Source: Yoonia sp.
GTDB lineage: Bacteria; Pseudomonadota; Alphaproteobacteria; Rhodobacterales; Rhodobacteraceae
Reading direction: 5' to 3'
Length of the DNA stretch: 64,000 bases
Assembly: GCA_029250945.1 (NCBI GenBank)
Contig: JAQXEG010000013.1
Coordinates: forward strand, 152,831 to 216,830
A model generated the notes under the pieces. It was not told where the DNA came from, did no database searches, and saw nothing but the letters and a program-made list of their open reading frames with translations. Shown piece by piece: positions 8,407-17,963 of the stretch (its first letter is position 1; the number at the start of each line of letters is the position of its first letter). Position numbers and translations under genes: made by a program.

Positions 8407-9393
8407 ATGGACGTGATCAAGGGCATTTCCCAAAACAACTTTGTCGTCGTGGGCCGCGTGGGCATGGACCTATATCCCGCCCCGGGTGAAGCAATTGAAA
8501 CTACCAATGCATATACTGCCGACATGGGCGGGTCATCCGCAAACATTGCTGCGGGGATCGTGAAACTGGGCGGGAAATCCACGCTGGTCACGTCTGTTTC
8601 TGACGATGCCGTTGGTCGATTCTGCCTCAACAAGCTGGCGCAATACGAAGTCAACGCGACCCATGTGACGACAGTAGGCGGCGGGGCCCGCAATTCCACC
8701 GCTTTCTACGAATCCCGCGTGACAGACCACCAATCCGTGATTTACCGCAACGGGGCCGCTGATTTCGAAATGACCCTCGCCGATGTGGAGGCTGTCGATT
8801 ACAGCCAGTACGGCGCGCTGGTCACTGCAGGTACGGTGTTCGCCGCCGAACCATCGCGCACAGCCGCATTCCGCGCATTTGAACTGGCCCGCGATGCTGG
8901 TCTGCCAATTATTTTTGACGTGGATTACCGCCCCTATTCATGGCCCAGCGCCGATGTCGCCGCTGACGTTTTGTCACGCGCAGGTGCGTTGTCCGACGTG
9001 ATTGTGGGCAATGACGATGAATTCGGGTTCATGGCGGGGTCCAAGGACAAGGGCCTGCAAAAGGCCCGCGATCTGGCCAATGCCACAGCCGCCATCGTCG
9101 TCTATAAAATGGGCGAACATGGGGCCGTGACATTCGCCAACGGGGATGAACTGCAAACCGGCATCTACCGTGTCGAGGCGTTGAAACCCACAGGTGCTGG
9201 CGACAGCTTTATGGCTGGCCTTTTGACATCTATCGCAGACGGCCATGACCTCAAAACCGCCGTGCTGCGCGGCTCTGCCTGCGCGGCGATTGTCGTGGCT
9301 AAACCCGGCTGCGCACCTGCCATGCCCTACCCCGCTGATCTGACGCAATTTCTGGCCGATCATCCCGGCCCAACCGCCAATAACAAGGAATAA
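8407..9393 (+). CDS. iolC: 5-dehydro-2-deoxygluconokinase
   Basis: A PfkB/ribokinase-family kinase of 328 residues that phosphorylates 5-dehydro-2-deoxy-D-gluconate in the inositol pathway. The N-terminal substrate signature GGSSANIAAGIVKLG lies near residues 39-53, and the C-terminal PfkB signature PTGAGDSFMAG places the catalytic base at Asp266. It starts 3 bp after iolD and is followed 4 bp later by iolB, so it is certainly co-transcribed. The neighbours, rather than the kinase fold alone, fix the substrate. Confidence 0.93.
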   Translation: MDVIKGISQNNFVVVGRVGMDLYPAPGEAIETTNAYTADMGGSSANIAAGIVKLGGKSTLVTSVSDDAVGRFCLNKLAQYEVNATHVTTVGGGARNSTAFYESRVTDHQSVIYRNGAADFEMTLADVEAVDYSQYGALVTAGTVFAAEPSRTAAFRAFELARDAGLPIIFDVDYRPYSWPSADVAADVLSRAGALSDVIVGNDDEFGFMAGSKDKGLQKARDLANATAAIVVYKMGEHGAVTFANGDELQTGIYRVEALKPTGAGDSFMAGLLTSIADGHDLKTAVLRGSACAAIVVAKPGCAPAMPYPADLTQFLADHPGPTANNKE

Positions 9394-9397
9394 TCCC

Positions 9398-10249
9398 ATG
9401 CATATCGCGCCCCATGATAACCTCAACAAGCCGATTGTGGATGCGGATGATCCGACTGTACCGCTCAACTACTTCAACATCGTCAAACTGAAAGAGGGCG
9501 AAGCGTTCCACTATCAGGTGCCTAACTATGAGACTTGCATCGTCCCTGCGACAGGCACCGTCACGGTCGAGGTTGAGGGCATCACATACACCGCCCTTGG
9601 CGGGCGCGGCGTGGATGTCTGGGATGGGCAACCGCAGGGCGTCTATATTCCGTCAGGGGCCAAAGCGACGATCATTTGCGAAAGCGACGAGACCGAGACA
9701 TTCATCGCGGGTGCTCGCTATGACAAGGTGCTTGATCCGTTTGACGTCCGCGACCACGATTTTGTGCAATATGGGTCCGACGACACGAAAACGCACCGCT
9801 GCATCAAACATATCTTGGGCCAGAAACAGGCGGATAAGGTCGGGCGCCTGCTGGTGTCGGAACTGTTCACAGTGGGTCAAGGTGGCTGGTCCGGCTTCCC
9901 TGCACATAAACACGACACAGACCGCAAGGATGATGCTGGCAACATCGTTGAGACCCGCCATGACGAGACCTATAATTTCCGGTTCCGTCCCAACCATGGC
10001 TCCGCCGTCCAGATCATCCAACACGAGGAAGGGGTACCCGGCGACGCATTCCAGCTCATGGATCGCTCCACAATCCTTTTGGGCTCCGGCTACCACCCCT
10101 GCGTCGTGATGCCCGGCTACGAGATGTATTATTTCACAATTCTTGGCGGTCTGTCCCAGCGCAGCCTCGTGCAATTCTTCCAGCCTACCCATGCCTATCA
10201 GGTCGAAACCATTCCGGGCATCAAGGATATGGTCGCCAAGTTCAAATAA
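9398..10249 (+). CDS. iolB: 5-deoxy-glucuronate isomerase
   Basis: Converts 5-deoxy-D-glucuronate, made by IolD, to 5-dehydro-2-deoxy-D-gluconate. 283 residues, a double-cupin (KduI/IolB) fold. The second cupin carries the metal-ligand pattern SGFPAHKHDTD (two His), then E-TYNFRF, and a later VVMPGYEMYYF. Full length for the family. Four bases after iolC and about 66 bp before the aldolase gene, with an intergenic repeat element in that gap. Confidence 0.95.
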   Translation: MHIAPHDNLNKPIVDADDPTVPLNYFNIVKLKEGEAFHYQVPNYETCIVPATGTVTVEVEGITYTALGGRGVDVWDGQPQGVYIPSGAKATIICESDETETFIAGARYDKVLDPFDVRDHDFVQYGSDDTKTHRCIKHILGQKQADKVGRLLVSELFTVGQGGWSGFPAHKHDTDRKDDAGNIVETRHDETYNFRFRPNHGSAVQIIQHEEGVPGDAFQLMDRSTILLGSGYHPCVVMPGYEMYYFTILGGLSQRSLVQFFQPTHAYQVETIPGIKDMVAKFK

Positions 10250-10253
10250 TCGG

Positions 10254-10285
10254 CTCGCTTTTTTCAAAATACTCCCGCCGGAGGC
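10254..10285. repeat. Intergenic repeat element, copy 3 (closest to consensus)
   Basis: CTCGC, then a T-tract and CAAAATACTCC, then CGCCGGAGGC. This is the cleanest copy and defines the pattern. Unusually, it sits inside an operon, between iolB and the aldolase gene. Confidence 0.6.
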
Positions 10286-10315
10286 ACCGCCACTGGCCAT
10301 AATCGGGGATATCTC

Positions 10316-11152
10316 ATGCCTCTCGTTACACTCGCAGATGTGCTGCAACCTGCCTTGAAAAACGGTCATGCGGTCGGAGGCCTTGTCACCCTTGGCTGGG
10401 AAGACATGCGCGCCTATGTCGCCGCGGCCGAGGAACTAGGTTGCCCTGTGATCTTGCAAGCTGGCCCCGGCTGCCGCGAACACACGCCCCTACCCGTGCT
10501 TGGCGCGATGTTCCGGCATCTGGCCGAGGGCGCATCGGTCCCCGTCGTCGCCCATCTGGACCACGGCTATACGTTCGAGGATTGCAAAATCGCGCTGGAC
10601 GCAGGCTTTACCTCGCTGATGTACGACGGCTCGCGCAAGCCACTCCAACAGAACATCGACGAAACTGCCGCCATTGCCGAAATGGCCCATGCAGCAGGCA
10701 TTTCGTGCGAGGGCGAGATTGGCTTTGTCGGCTACGCAAACGGCGAAAACTCCGCGGGCACCGACCCGGACGAGGCCGCGATTTTCGCGCGCGACAGCGG
10801 CGTGAATGCGATGGCGATTTCAGTAGGCAACGTGCATTTGCAACAAGACAAGGAAGGCGGGCTGGATCTGAACCGGATCGCGGCGATCGCGGCTGTCACA
10901 GACGTGCCATTGGTCATCCACGGTGGATCGGGCGTGCCTGTGGACCAGCGCAAGCACTTGGCCGCCAATTCCGCCATCTGCAAATTCAACATTGGTACCG
11001 AATTGCGCATGGCCTTTGGCGCCGCGATGCGTCGGGCCGTGAACGCGGACCCTGACCTGTTTGACCGCGTCACGATCCTCAAGGAAACCCATGACCCGCT
11101 GGTCGCTGCCACCAAACAGGTGCTACAGGCCTTCGGCGGAGGCAAAGGATAA
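10316..11152 (+). CDS. Class II fructose-bisphosphate aldolase family protein, likely IolJ function
   Basis: 278 residues of the class II (zinc) aldolase family. HLDHG at residues 80-84 gives the catalytic Asp82 and a zinc His83; a further HGGSGVP motif lies near residue 200. In the inositol pathway such enzymes cleave 5-dehydro-2-deoxy-gluconate-6-phosphate (IolC's product) to dihydroxyacetone phosphate and malonate semialdehyde. Its place between iolB and iolG supports this role over glycolytic aldolase or tagatose-bisphosphate aldolase. Symbol left open because the family is not substrate-diagnostic. Confidence 0.82.
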   Translation: MPLVTLADVLQPALKNGHAVGGLVTLGWEDMRAYVAAAEELGCPVILQAGPGCREHTPLPVLGAMFRHLAEGASVPVVAHLDHGYTFEDCKIALDAGFTSLMYDGSRKPLQQNIDETAAIAEMAHAAGISCEGEIGFVGYANGENSAGTDPDEAAIFARDSGVNAMAISVGNVHLQQDKEGGLDLNRIAAIAAVTDVPLVIHGGSGVPVDQRKHLAANSAICKFNIGTELRMAFGAAMRRAVNADPDLFDRVTILKETHDPLVAATKQVLQAFGGGKG

Positions 11153-11155
11153 ATC

Positions 11156-12145
11156 ATGCTCAATATCGCAATCCTCGGCTGCGGCCGTATCGGACAGGTC
11201 CACGCGGCCACGATCAAATCCATGACAACGGCACGGGTTACCGCCGTGGCCGACGCCTTTCCCGACCCTGCCAACGCGCTGGCCAAAACGCTGGGCTGTG
11301 ATGTCCGCGACATCGATACGATCATGGACAGCGATGACGTTGACGCCGTGGTGATCGGCACCCCCACCACCACGCATTACGACCTGATCCATGCCGCCGC
11401 ACGCGCGGGCAAAGCGATTTTTTGCGAAAAGCCGGTGGATATGTCAGCTGACCGCATCCGAGATTGCCTTGCGATTGTGGCTCAACACGACGTGCCGTTC
11501 CTGACCGCATTCAACCGCCGTTTCGACCCCAGCTTTGCCGCAGTACAGGCCCGCATCGCAGGCGGCGAGGTCGGCAATGTCGAACTTGTCACGATTATGT
11601 CGCGCGACCCCTCCCCGCCCCCTGTGAGCTATATTGCCACGTCCGGCGGCCTGTTCCGCGATATGATGATCCACGACCTTGATATGGCACGGTTCCTACT
11701 GGGCGAAGAACCCGTCAGCGTCATGGCCATGGGTGCCGCATTGGTTGATCCCACCATAGGTGATGCCGGTGACGTCGACACGGCGGGCGTGATGCTGCGC
11801 ACTGCGTCGGGGAAAATCTGCCAGATCAGCAATTCGCGCCGCGCATCCTATGGCTATGACCAGCGGATCGAGGTGCACGGATCCAAGGGCATGCTGCGCG
11901 CCGAAAACCACCTTGAGAACTCGGTCGAGATCGCAACAGAGGCTGGCTTTCGCCGCGCCCCTGCGCAACATTTCTTTCTTGAACGGTATGAAGCAGCCTA
12001 CCGCGCCGAGATGTTGCACTTCGTCGACGCCGTCACTGGCGGCACGGCCCCGTCCCCGTCTGGCGATGACGGTTTGCGCGCACAGATGTTGGCAGACGCC
12101 GCGACCCTTAGCTGGGAAACCGGTGTTCCTGTCGATCTGACGTAG
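11156..12145 (+). CDS. iolG: Inositol 2-dehydrogenase
   Basis: A Gfo/Idh/MocA oxidoreductase of 329 residues that oxidises myo-inositol to scyllo-inosose with NAD, the first pathway step. The Rossmann motif GCGRIGQVH starts near residue 8, CEKPVDM places the catalytic lysine at 92, and a DLDMARFLLGEEP helix near 180 contains the conserved D-x-x-R of inositol dehydrogenases. Last gene of the plus-strand iol operon, 3 bp after the aldolase. The convergent lrp gene follows 17 bp later. Confidence 0.9.
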   Translation: MLNIAILGCGRIGQVHAATIKSMTTARVTAVADAFPDPANALAKTLGCDVRDIDTIMDSDDVDAVVIGTPTTTHYDLIHAAARAGKAIFCEKPVDMSADRIRDCLAIVAQHDVPFLTAFNRRFDPSFAAVQARIAGGEVGNVELVTIMSRDPSPPPVSYIATSGGLFRDMMIHDLDMARFLLGEEPVSVMAMGAALVDPTIGDAGDVDTAGVMLRTASGKICQISNSRRASYGYDQRIEVHGSKGMLRAENHLENSVEIATEAGFRRAPAQHFFLERYEAAYRAEMLHFVDAVTGGTAPSPSGDDGLRAQMLADAATLSWETGVPVDLT

Positions 12146-12162
12146 GATGCGTTTTAACGCAT

Positions 12163-12624
12163 CTACCTGACAGGCAACGCGGTGGTCTGCCGCACGGTGC
12201 GCAGGGCGAATGACGATTGCATCTGCGCCACCCCCGGCAAGGTCGCCAGATGGCGTCGGTGGATGCGCGCGAAATCCTCTGTGTCGCCCGCGACGACCTT
12301 CAGCAGATAGTCCGCCGTACCCGCCATCAGGTGACATTCCAACACGTCAGGCACTTTTGCGACGGCCTTTTCAAATGCGTCCAGAACTTCATCCGCTTGG
12401 CCTGACAGGGTGATTTCGACAAATACCGTGGTTGGGCGGTTTACTTTGCGCGGGTCAAGCAAAGCCACATAATCGCGGATGAACCCGTCTTTCTCCAGCC
12501 GCTGCACCCTGCGGTGACACGCCGACGCAGATAGGTTCACCTTTTCCGATAAGTCCGCGTTGGACATCCGGCCAGCGGTTTGCAGCACCTCAAGGATTCT
12601 ACGGTCTATGCTGTCAATTTCCAT
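12163..12624 (-). CDS. Lrp/AsnC family transcriptional regulator, probable regulator of ald
   Basis: 153 residues: an N-terminal AsnC-type HTH (RRILEVLQTAGRMSNADLSE with recognition helix ASACHRRVQRLEKDG) and a C-terminal RAM ligand-binding domain (CHLMAGTADYLLKV). The start MEIDSIDRRILEVLQ at 12624 is preferred over an upstream in-frame ATG at 12729 that would overlap the promoter region. It is divergent from alanine dehydrogenase, the usual arrangement of AldR-type regulators that activate ald in response to alanine. Confidence 0.92.
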   Translation of the reverse strand: MEIDSIDRRILEVLQTAGRMSNADLSEKVNLSASACHRRVQRLEKDGFIRDYVALLDPRKVNRPTTVFVEITLSGQADEVLDAFEKAVAKVPDVLECHLMAGTADYLLKVVAGDTEDFARIHRRHLATLPGVAQMQSSFALRTVRQTTALPVR

Positions 12625-12710
12625 ATGACGCAGGTTCCTTGCTTTAAAATCATATTCTACGCAAATACCTGCCACAGATAACGCTATCAGCCAAGCATTT
12701 CCCCACAGAC

Positions 12711-12730
12711 ATTGCGTGTGATTGCGCAAA
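12711..12730. promoter_or_regulatory. Candidate Lrp/AldR binding site between lrp and ald
   Basis: ATTGCGTGTGATTGCGCAAA contains two TTGCG half-sites and a perfect TTGCGCAA palindrome (12722-12729). It lies 34 bases upstream of the ald start in the 139-bp divergent gap. Position and AT-flanked dyad fit an Lrp-family operator. No experimental support. Confidence 0.4.
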
Positions 12731-12763
12731 TGATCCCCCCATCAAGGGAAGGGAGACCCAATC

Positions 12764-13882
12764 ATGCATATCGGATGCCCGAAAGAGATCAAACCACAAG
12801 AGTTCCGTGTCGGTCTGACACCAAACGCCGCCCGTGAGGCCGTGAATGCGGGTCACACAGTTACGATGGAAACCGGTGCCGGTGCTGGCGCAGGCTTCGC
12901 CGATGCGGATTACACGGCCGCAGGCGCGTCTATCGCTGGCGCTGCCGCGGATGTTTTCGCCGCGGCCGACATGATCGTGAAGGTCAAAGAACCCCAACCG
13001 TTTGAGCGTAAAATGTTGCGCGACGGCCAAATCCTGTTCACCTATCTGCACCTTGCCCCTGATCCCGACCAGACCCGCGATCTGATGGCATCGGGTGCCA
13101 CATGCATCGCATATGAAACCGTGACGGATGATCGTGGCGGTTTGCCCTTGCTGGCCCCCATGTCCGAGGTCGCTGGTCGCCTCGCGCCGCAGGTCGGTGC
13201 TTGGACCTTGCAAAAAGCCAATGGCGGGCGCGGCGTTCTGATGGGCGGCGTGCCGGGTGTTGGTCCGGCCAAGGTGTTGGTCATCGGAGGCGGCGTTGTT
13301 GGCACACATGCGGCCAAGATTGCATCAGGTATGGGTGCGGATGTGACCGTGCTGGACCGCTCGCTGCCGCGTCTGCGCTATCTTGATGATACGTTTGGCG
13401 GGCAGTTCAAGAACAGCTATGCCAACGCGGGCAACACCGCCGAATTGGCGGCCCAAGCGGACATGATCATCGGCGCGGTCCTGATCCCTGGTGCCGAGGC
13501 GCCCAAACTTATCAGCCGCGCACAGCTGGCTGACGTGAAACCGGGTGCGGCGCTTGTGGATGTGGCTATTGACCAAGGCGGTTGTTTCGAAACATCCCGC
13601 GCCACAACGCACCAAGACCCGATCTATGATGTGGACGGCATCATGCACTATTGCGTGGCCAACATGCCGGGCGCCGTCGCGCGCACATCCACCATCGCCC
13701 TTGGGAACGCCACGATGCCATTCATGATGGCGCTCGCAAACAAGGGCTGGAAACAAGCGTGCGAGGATGATGCCCATCTGCTGAACGGGCTAAATGTGCA
13801 CGCTGGCAACCTGACCTACTATGCAGTCGGCAAGGCGCTGGGGATCGACGTCATGTCGCCCAGCATTGCGCTGCGCACCTAA
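12764..13882 (+). CDS. ald: Alanine dehydrogenase
   Basis: Catalyses NAD-dependent reversible deamination of L-alanine to pyruvate and ammonia. 372 residues, standard length. The catalytic residues Lys75 (VKVKEP) and His96 (YLHLAP) fall at exactly the numbers known for the family, and the NAD motif GGGVVGTHAA lies near residue 175. GGGAGAC-like purines (GGGAGACCC) precede the ATG. Divergent from an Lrp-type regulator; followed by an intrinsic terminator. Confidence 0.97.
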   Translation: MHIGCPKEIKPQEFRVGLTPNAAREAVNAGHTVTMETGAGAGAGFADADYTAAGASIAGAAADVFAAADMIVKVKEPQPFERKMLRDGQILFTYLHLAPDPDQTRDLMASGATCIAYETVTDDRGGLPLLAPMSEVAGRLAPQVGAWTLQKANGGRGVLMGGVPGVGPAKVLVIGGGVVGTHAAKIASGMGADVTVLDRSLPRLRYLDDTFGGQFKNSYANAGNTAELAAQADMIIGAVLIPGAEAPKLISRAQLADVKPGAALVDVAIDQGGCFETSRATTHQDPIYDVDGIMHYCVANMPGAVARTSTIALGNATMPFMMALANKGWKQACEDDAHLLNGLNVHAGNLTYYAVGKALGIDVMSPSIALRT

Positions 13883-13890
13883 AACGCAAA

Positions 13891-13917
13891 AAGGCCCGCG
13901 ATCACCGCGGGTCTTTT
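13891..13917 (+). terminator. Intrinsic terminator after ald
   Basis: GGCCCGCG–ATCA–CCGCGGGTC followed by TTTTC: a GC stem with a short loop and T-run, starting 9 bases after the ald stop. Preceding A residues (GCAAAAAGG) would also give weak termination for the convergent mscL gene. Confidence 0.8.
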
Positions 13918-13939
13918 CATTTCGCAAATCAGGCGAAGA

Positions 13940-14302
13940 TTACTTCTTCAGCGCAGCCAGGATATCAGCCAACAGCTCTTCTTGGGTTGGGCCCGCTGGT
14001 GCGGCTGGTGATGCTTCTTCTTTCTTCTTCATCTTGTTCACCTGACGGACAAGCATAAAGACAACGAATGCGATGATCAGAAAGTTGATGATCCCCACAA
14101 TAAAACGATCGTCAGCAAATACAGCGGCACCGGCTTCTTCGGCTTCAGCGATAGAGCCATACTCGCCTTCGCCCAGCAACGCATACATGCCAGAGAAGTC
14201 GACGCCGCCCATAAACAAGCTAATGATTAGATTGATCAAATCAGCGACAAGACTGTCGACGATTGCGGTGAATGCTGCACCGATGATGATACCAACGACC
14301 AT
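13940..14302 (-). CDS. mscL: Large-conductance mechanosensitive channel, N-terminally short
   Basis: 120 residues. [22 protein letters not shown] matches the TM1 region of MscL, the loop holds GGVDFS, TM2 is [18 protein letters not shown], and the C-terminal helix ends [13 protein letters not shown]. Full MscL starts about 18 residues earlier with the amphipathic helix and the RGNVVDLA segment, but here an in-frame TAG lies two codons before the ATG (AAA-ACT-TAG-GCT-ATG), so that part cannot be translated in this frame. The usual proline-rich end of TM1 (IMPPIG) reads INLIISL. A TATAAT sits at 14339-14334 on the minus strand. Either a divergent short form or a decaying gene. Confidence 0.75.
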   Translation of the reverse strand: MVVGIIIGAAFTAIVDSLVADLINLIISLFMGGVDFSGMYALLGEGEYGSIAEAEEAGAAVFADDRFIVGIINFLIIAFVVFMLVRQVNKMKKKEEASPAAPAGPTQEELLADILAALKK

Positions 14303-14394
14303 AGCCTAAGTTTTGCACCGCACATTGGGTTTTATTATAGGGCAATTCCCCTAAATCAAAAGGTGAGTCATTTTTGAAAAGCCAAGAAAACACC

Positions 14395-15092
14395 ATGTCT
14401 GACCTCTCAAGCTTCCCGATCACGGCCCGTTGGTCCGCCAAAGACCCCTCTGTCACCCAGCTTTATTCCTACCCGACGCCCAACGGCGTTAAGGTGTCTA
14501 TCGCGCTGTAGGAGATGGGCCTGCAATATGAACCGCACCTTGTGACGCTGTCTGATGCCGACGTGAAAAGTGATGCGTTCTTGTCGCTGAACCCCAACAA
14601 AAAGATCCCCGCGATCATTGATCCCGATGGGCCAGATGGCGCGCCGCTTGGGCTTTGGGAATCTGGTGCCATTTTGCTGTATCTGGCTGAGAAGTCTGGC
14701 AAATTTGGCGGAAACACCGCGCCAAAAAGGCCGTGATCACCCAGTTGTTGATGTTCCAAATCGGCGAGCTTGGTCCGATGTTCGGGCAGCTCGGGTTTTT
14801 CTACAAATTCGCGGGCAAAGACATTGAGGACCCGCGCCCCGTGGACCGCTACATCGGCGAGGCAAAGCGCCTTTTGGCCGTTGTCGACAAGCAGCTTGAA
14901 GGCCGCGATGGGATCACTGGCGCATTCAGCATCGCGGACATCGCGATTGCCCCTTTGCTCAATGCGCTTGATTTCTACGGTGCGAAAGAGGCCGTTGGTT
15001 ACGACGATCTTAAAAACGTGCCAGCCTATGTTGACCACTTCTTTGCGCGCCCAGCCGTGGCCAAGGCACGCCGCATCCCTGACCCTAGCTAG
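14395..15092 (+). pseudogene. Glutathione S-transferase pseudogene (nonsense and frameshift)
   Basis: Reads as a YghU/Nu-class-like GST: TQLYSYPTPNGVKVSIAL, then TAG, then EMGLQYEPHLVTLS, SLNPNKKIPAIIDPDGP and WESGAILLYLAEKSGKFG. The stop at 14512-14514 stands where family members have ALEEMGL, so GAG to TAG is likely. Around 14725-14735 the frame shifts; the C-terminal domain resumes in another frame as MFQIGELGPMFGQLGFFYKF and ends NVPAYVDHFFARPAVAKA. Two independent lesions make it non-functional. The 3' end overlaps ytoQ by a few bases. Confidence 0.88.
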
Positions 15093-15528
15093 GCAACTGC
15101 CCGTCTAGGACATAGCGTAAAATCTCCACCACCTGCTCCGGCTCTTGCACCACTGCAAGGGCCGCGGCATCCACCTCTTTTAGGGCATGGGCGTGTTCTG
15201 CCTGATGCATCACAATCAGCGATTTGCCCAATGCGGCGGCCATGCCGGCATCAAACGCAGCATTCCACTGTTTGTATTTCTCACCAAAGCGGACGACGAC
15301 GATATCAGCGGCCTCAATCCCGTGGCGGGTGCGGATCGCATTCAACTTTGCGCCCTTATGGTCGTGCCAGAACTTGTCGTCTTCGGCCCCCATGATCGCC
15401 ACGCCACAATCATCTGATGCGGCATGATCGGTCACGGGCGACGCAAACGTCACGGGCAACCTTGCGGCGGCCGTCACAATCTGATCACGCCAATCGGTAT
15501 GAATTTCGCCGGACAAATAAACTTTCAT
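15085..15528 (-). CDS. ytoQ: YtoQ family protein
   Basis: 147 residues starting MKVYLSGEIHTDWRDQIV, with SPVTDHAASDDCG, GAEDDKFWHDHKGAKLN, RTRHGIEAADIVVVRFGEKYKQWN and AFDAGMAAALGKSLIV. The layout is the nucleoside 2-deoxyribosyltransferase-like fold typical of the YtoQ family, whose function is unknown. An upstream in-frame ATG at 15570 would add 14 residues; 15528 is preferred because the family begins at MKVYLSGE. Transcribed downstream of pheT with a 41-bp gap. Confidence 0.88.
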   Translation of the reverse strand: MKVYLSGEIHTDWRDQIVTAAARLPVTFASPVTDHAASDDCGVAIMGAEDDKFWHDHKGAKLNAIRTRHGIEAADIVVVRFGEKYKQWNAAFDAGMAAALGKSLIVMHQAEHAHALKEVDAAALAVVQEPEQVVEILRYVLDGQLPS

Positions 15529-15569
15529 AGCTTTGCCTTCTTCAGAGAATAAATATGCATGATACGACA

Positions 15570-17963
15570 TTAGCCGCGCAGCACACCACCCGTTGCCTTG
15601 GTCACTTTGGCCACGATCTTGGCCGCAATTGCTTCGATATCCGCGTCCTTCAACGTGGCATCCGTCGGCTGCAAGCGTACTGTAATCCCAAGGGATTTCT
15701 TGCCTTCGCCCAAGCTGCCGCCGATGAATTCATCGAACACGCGCACACCCGCGATCAGCGCCTTATCCGCACCAGCCGCGGCATTGACCAGCGTCAACGC
15801 CTCAATCTCCGCATCCACGACAAAGGCAAAGTCACGTTCAACCGCCTGCAAATCGGTGGCCTGCAAGGCAGGGCGCGCCGCTGATTTCTTTTTCGGCATT
15901 GGCACATCTTCTGGATACAGAACAAAGGCCACGGCGGGTCCTTTGATATCCATTTCGCGCAGAACCTTTGGGTGCAATTCGCCAAAGACGCCCAACACCT
16001 TTTTCGGACCAAGGCAAATCTTGCCGTGACGACCAGGATGCCACCACGCATCCGCACCGCGCATGATCTGCACCTTGGCAGGCGCGCCGATGGCGGATAG
16101 GACCGCCTCTGCATCGGCCTTAGCATCGAACACGTCGACAGCGCGGGCTTCGCCCAGCACATCCTTGGGACCTGTGCGCCCGATCAGCAGACCGGCAACT
16201 TGCAAATGCTGTTCACCAGGCTCACCGCCATGGAAAGCGTGACCGACTTCAAACAGGCCCATATCCGCAAAACCGCGTGCTTGATTACGCGCCGCAGCCC
16301 GCAGCAGGCCCGGCAACAGACCGGGGCGCATGTGGGACATATCGCTGGAAATCGGGTTCTCGAGCATGGTCGCATCGTCACCGCCGCCAAACAGGGCCGC
16401 CGCGTCGCGATCAATGAACGAATAGGTCACACATTCGTTGTAGCCAAGGGCAGCAGCCGTCCGCTTCGCCGCGTTCTGGCGCAACTGCATTGGCGTCAGG
16501 ATCGGCTTGGGCACACCCGCCAAACGCGGCAGCGGCTTGCCTTCCAGTTTGGTCAGGGATGCAATGCGCGCAACCTCTTCGACCAAATCAGCCTCGCCCT
16601 GCATATCGGGGCGCCAGCTCGGTACATGGGCCATATCGCCCACAAGCCGAAAGCCAAGTGCTGTCAATGTCTGGCGCTGCGTGCTTTCGGGGATATCCAT
16701 GCCAACAAGGGAAATGACCCGTTTGGCATCCAGTTTATAGGCACGCGACACGTCAGGTACTTGGCCAGCGGCGATCAATTGCGACGCCTCACCACCCGCA
16801 TGATCCACGATCATCCGCACGGCGTGTTCCAGACCATCGGGTGTGAACGCGGGGTCGATACCGCGCTCAAACCGGTAACGGGCGTCTGAATTAATCTTCA
16901 ACGCACGGCCCACATAGGCGATCTGGACGGGATCCCAATAGGCGCTTTCGACGAACACGTTGACGGTGTCCTCGGTGCAGCCGGTATCAAGACCGCCCAT
17001 GATGCCCGCAATGCTCTCGGGGCCATTGTCATCGGAAATGACCATTTGACCCGCTTTAAGCGTGTATTCTTTGTCATCCAGCGCTGTCAGCATCTCACCA
17101 CCAGCTGCGCGGTGCACACGCAGATTGCCCGCAACCTTATCCGCGTCAAACACGTGCAAGGGGCGGTTTTGGTCGTAGGTAAAGAAGTTGGTCACATCCA
17201 CAAGGAACGAGATCGGGCGCAACCCAATCGCGCGCAACAGGTCCTGCAACCAAGCAGGCGACGGGCCGTTTTTCACGCCCTTGATCAAGCGGCCGGTGAA
17301 CACAGGGCAGCCGTCAGACGTGTCGCTATCGATGCTAACCGAAATATCCGCATTGAATGTCGCGGGTACAATTTCAACCTCACAAGGTTTCATTTTACCC
17401 AACCCACGAGCGGCCAAATCACGCGCGATGCCACGCACGCCAAGCGCGTCGGGGCGGTTAGGCGTGATTGCAATTTCGATCATCGGATCGACCTTAGCCG
17501 GATCATTCGCGGCCAGCCAATCGACAAACCGATCACCAACATTGCCTGACGGCAGTTCAATGATGCCATCATGTTCGTCGGACAGCTCCATCTCGCGCTC
17601 GGACGCCATCATACCGTAGGATTCGATGCCGCGGATTTTGCCCACACCAATGGTGGTGTCGATGCCGGGTACGTAAACGCCAGGCTTGGCGACGACCACG
17701 GTGATACCTTCGCGGGCGTTGGGTGCACCGCAGATAATCTGCAATTCGCCTTCGTCCGTATCGACCTTGCACACCCGCAGTTTGTCCGCATCGGGGTGCT
17801 TTTCGGCGTGGCTCACGTAGCCGATGGTGAAATCGGCCAGCTTTTCAGCCGGATTTTCAACACCTTCAACCTCGAGCCCGAGATCAGTCAGGGTTTCACA
17901 AATTTCGGCAACGGATGCGTCAGTATCAAGATGCTTTTTCAGCCAAGAGAGTGTAAATTTCAT
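15570..17963 (-). CDS. pheT: Phenylalanine--tRNA ligase beta subunit
   Basis: 797 residues, full length. Forms the alpha2-beta2 enzyme with PheS and carries tRNA-binding and editing functions. Domains: N-terminal tRNA-binding OB fold (about 40-150, with [20 protein letters not shown]), B3/B4 editing domain (about 210-380), B5 domain (about 400-470), a catalytic-like core, and a C-terminal FDX-ACB anticodon-binding domain (from about 700, with RDFAFVVD and [16 protein letters not shown]). Overlaps the pheS stop by four bases (ATGA). Confidence 0.97.
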   Translation of the reverse strand: MKFTLSWLKKHLDTDASVAEICETLTDLGLEVEGVENPAEKLADFTIGYVSHAEKHPDADKLRVCKVDTDEGELQIICGAPNAREGITVVVAKPGVYVPGIDTTIGVGKIRGIESYGMMASEREMELSDEHDGIIELPSGNVGDRFVDWLAANDPAKVDPMIEIAITPNRPDALGVRGIARDLAARGLGKMKPCEVEIVPATFNADISVSIDSDTSDGCPVFTGRLIKGVKNGPSPAWLQDLLRAIGLRPISFLVDVTNFFTYDQNRPLHVFDADKVAGNLRVHRAAGGEMLTALDDKEYTLKAGQMVISDDNGPESIAGIMGGLDTGCTEDTVNVFVESAYWDPVQIAYVGRALKINSDARYRFERGIDPAFTPDGLEHAVRMIVDHAGGEASQLIAAGQVPDVSRAYKLDAKRVISLVGMDIPESTQRQTLTALGFRLVGDMAHVPSWRPDMQGEADLVEEVARIASLTKLEGKPLPRLAGVPKPILTPMQLRQNAAKRTAAALGYNECVTYSFIDRDAAALFGGGDDATMLENPISSDMSHMRPGLLPGLLRAAARNQARGFADMGLFEVGHAFHGGEPGEQHLQVAGLLIGRTGPKDVLGEARAVDVFDAKADAEAVLSAIGAPAKVQIMRGADAWWHPGRHGKICLGPKKVLGVFGELHPKVLREMDIKGPAVAFVLYPEDVPMPKKKSAARPALQATDLQAVERDFAFVVDAEIEALTLVNAAAGADKALIAGVRVFDEFIGGSLGEGKKSLGITVRLQPTDATLKDADIEAIAAKIVAKVTKATGGVLRG

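Noticed and set aside
9653..10369. Long open frame antisense to iolB
   Set aside because: It mirrors the high-GC codon bias of iolB, has no family similarity or ribosome-binding site, and the sense strand is an unmistakable iolB. The same holds for other long antisense frames, such as those opposite asd, iolD, pheT, pyk and ilvD.
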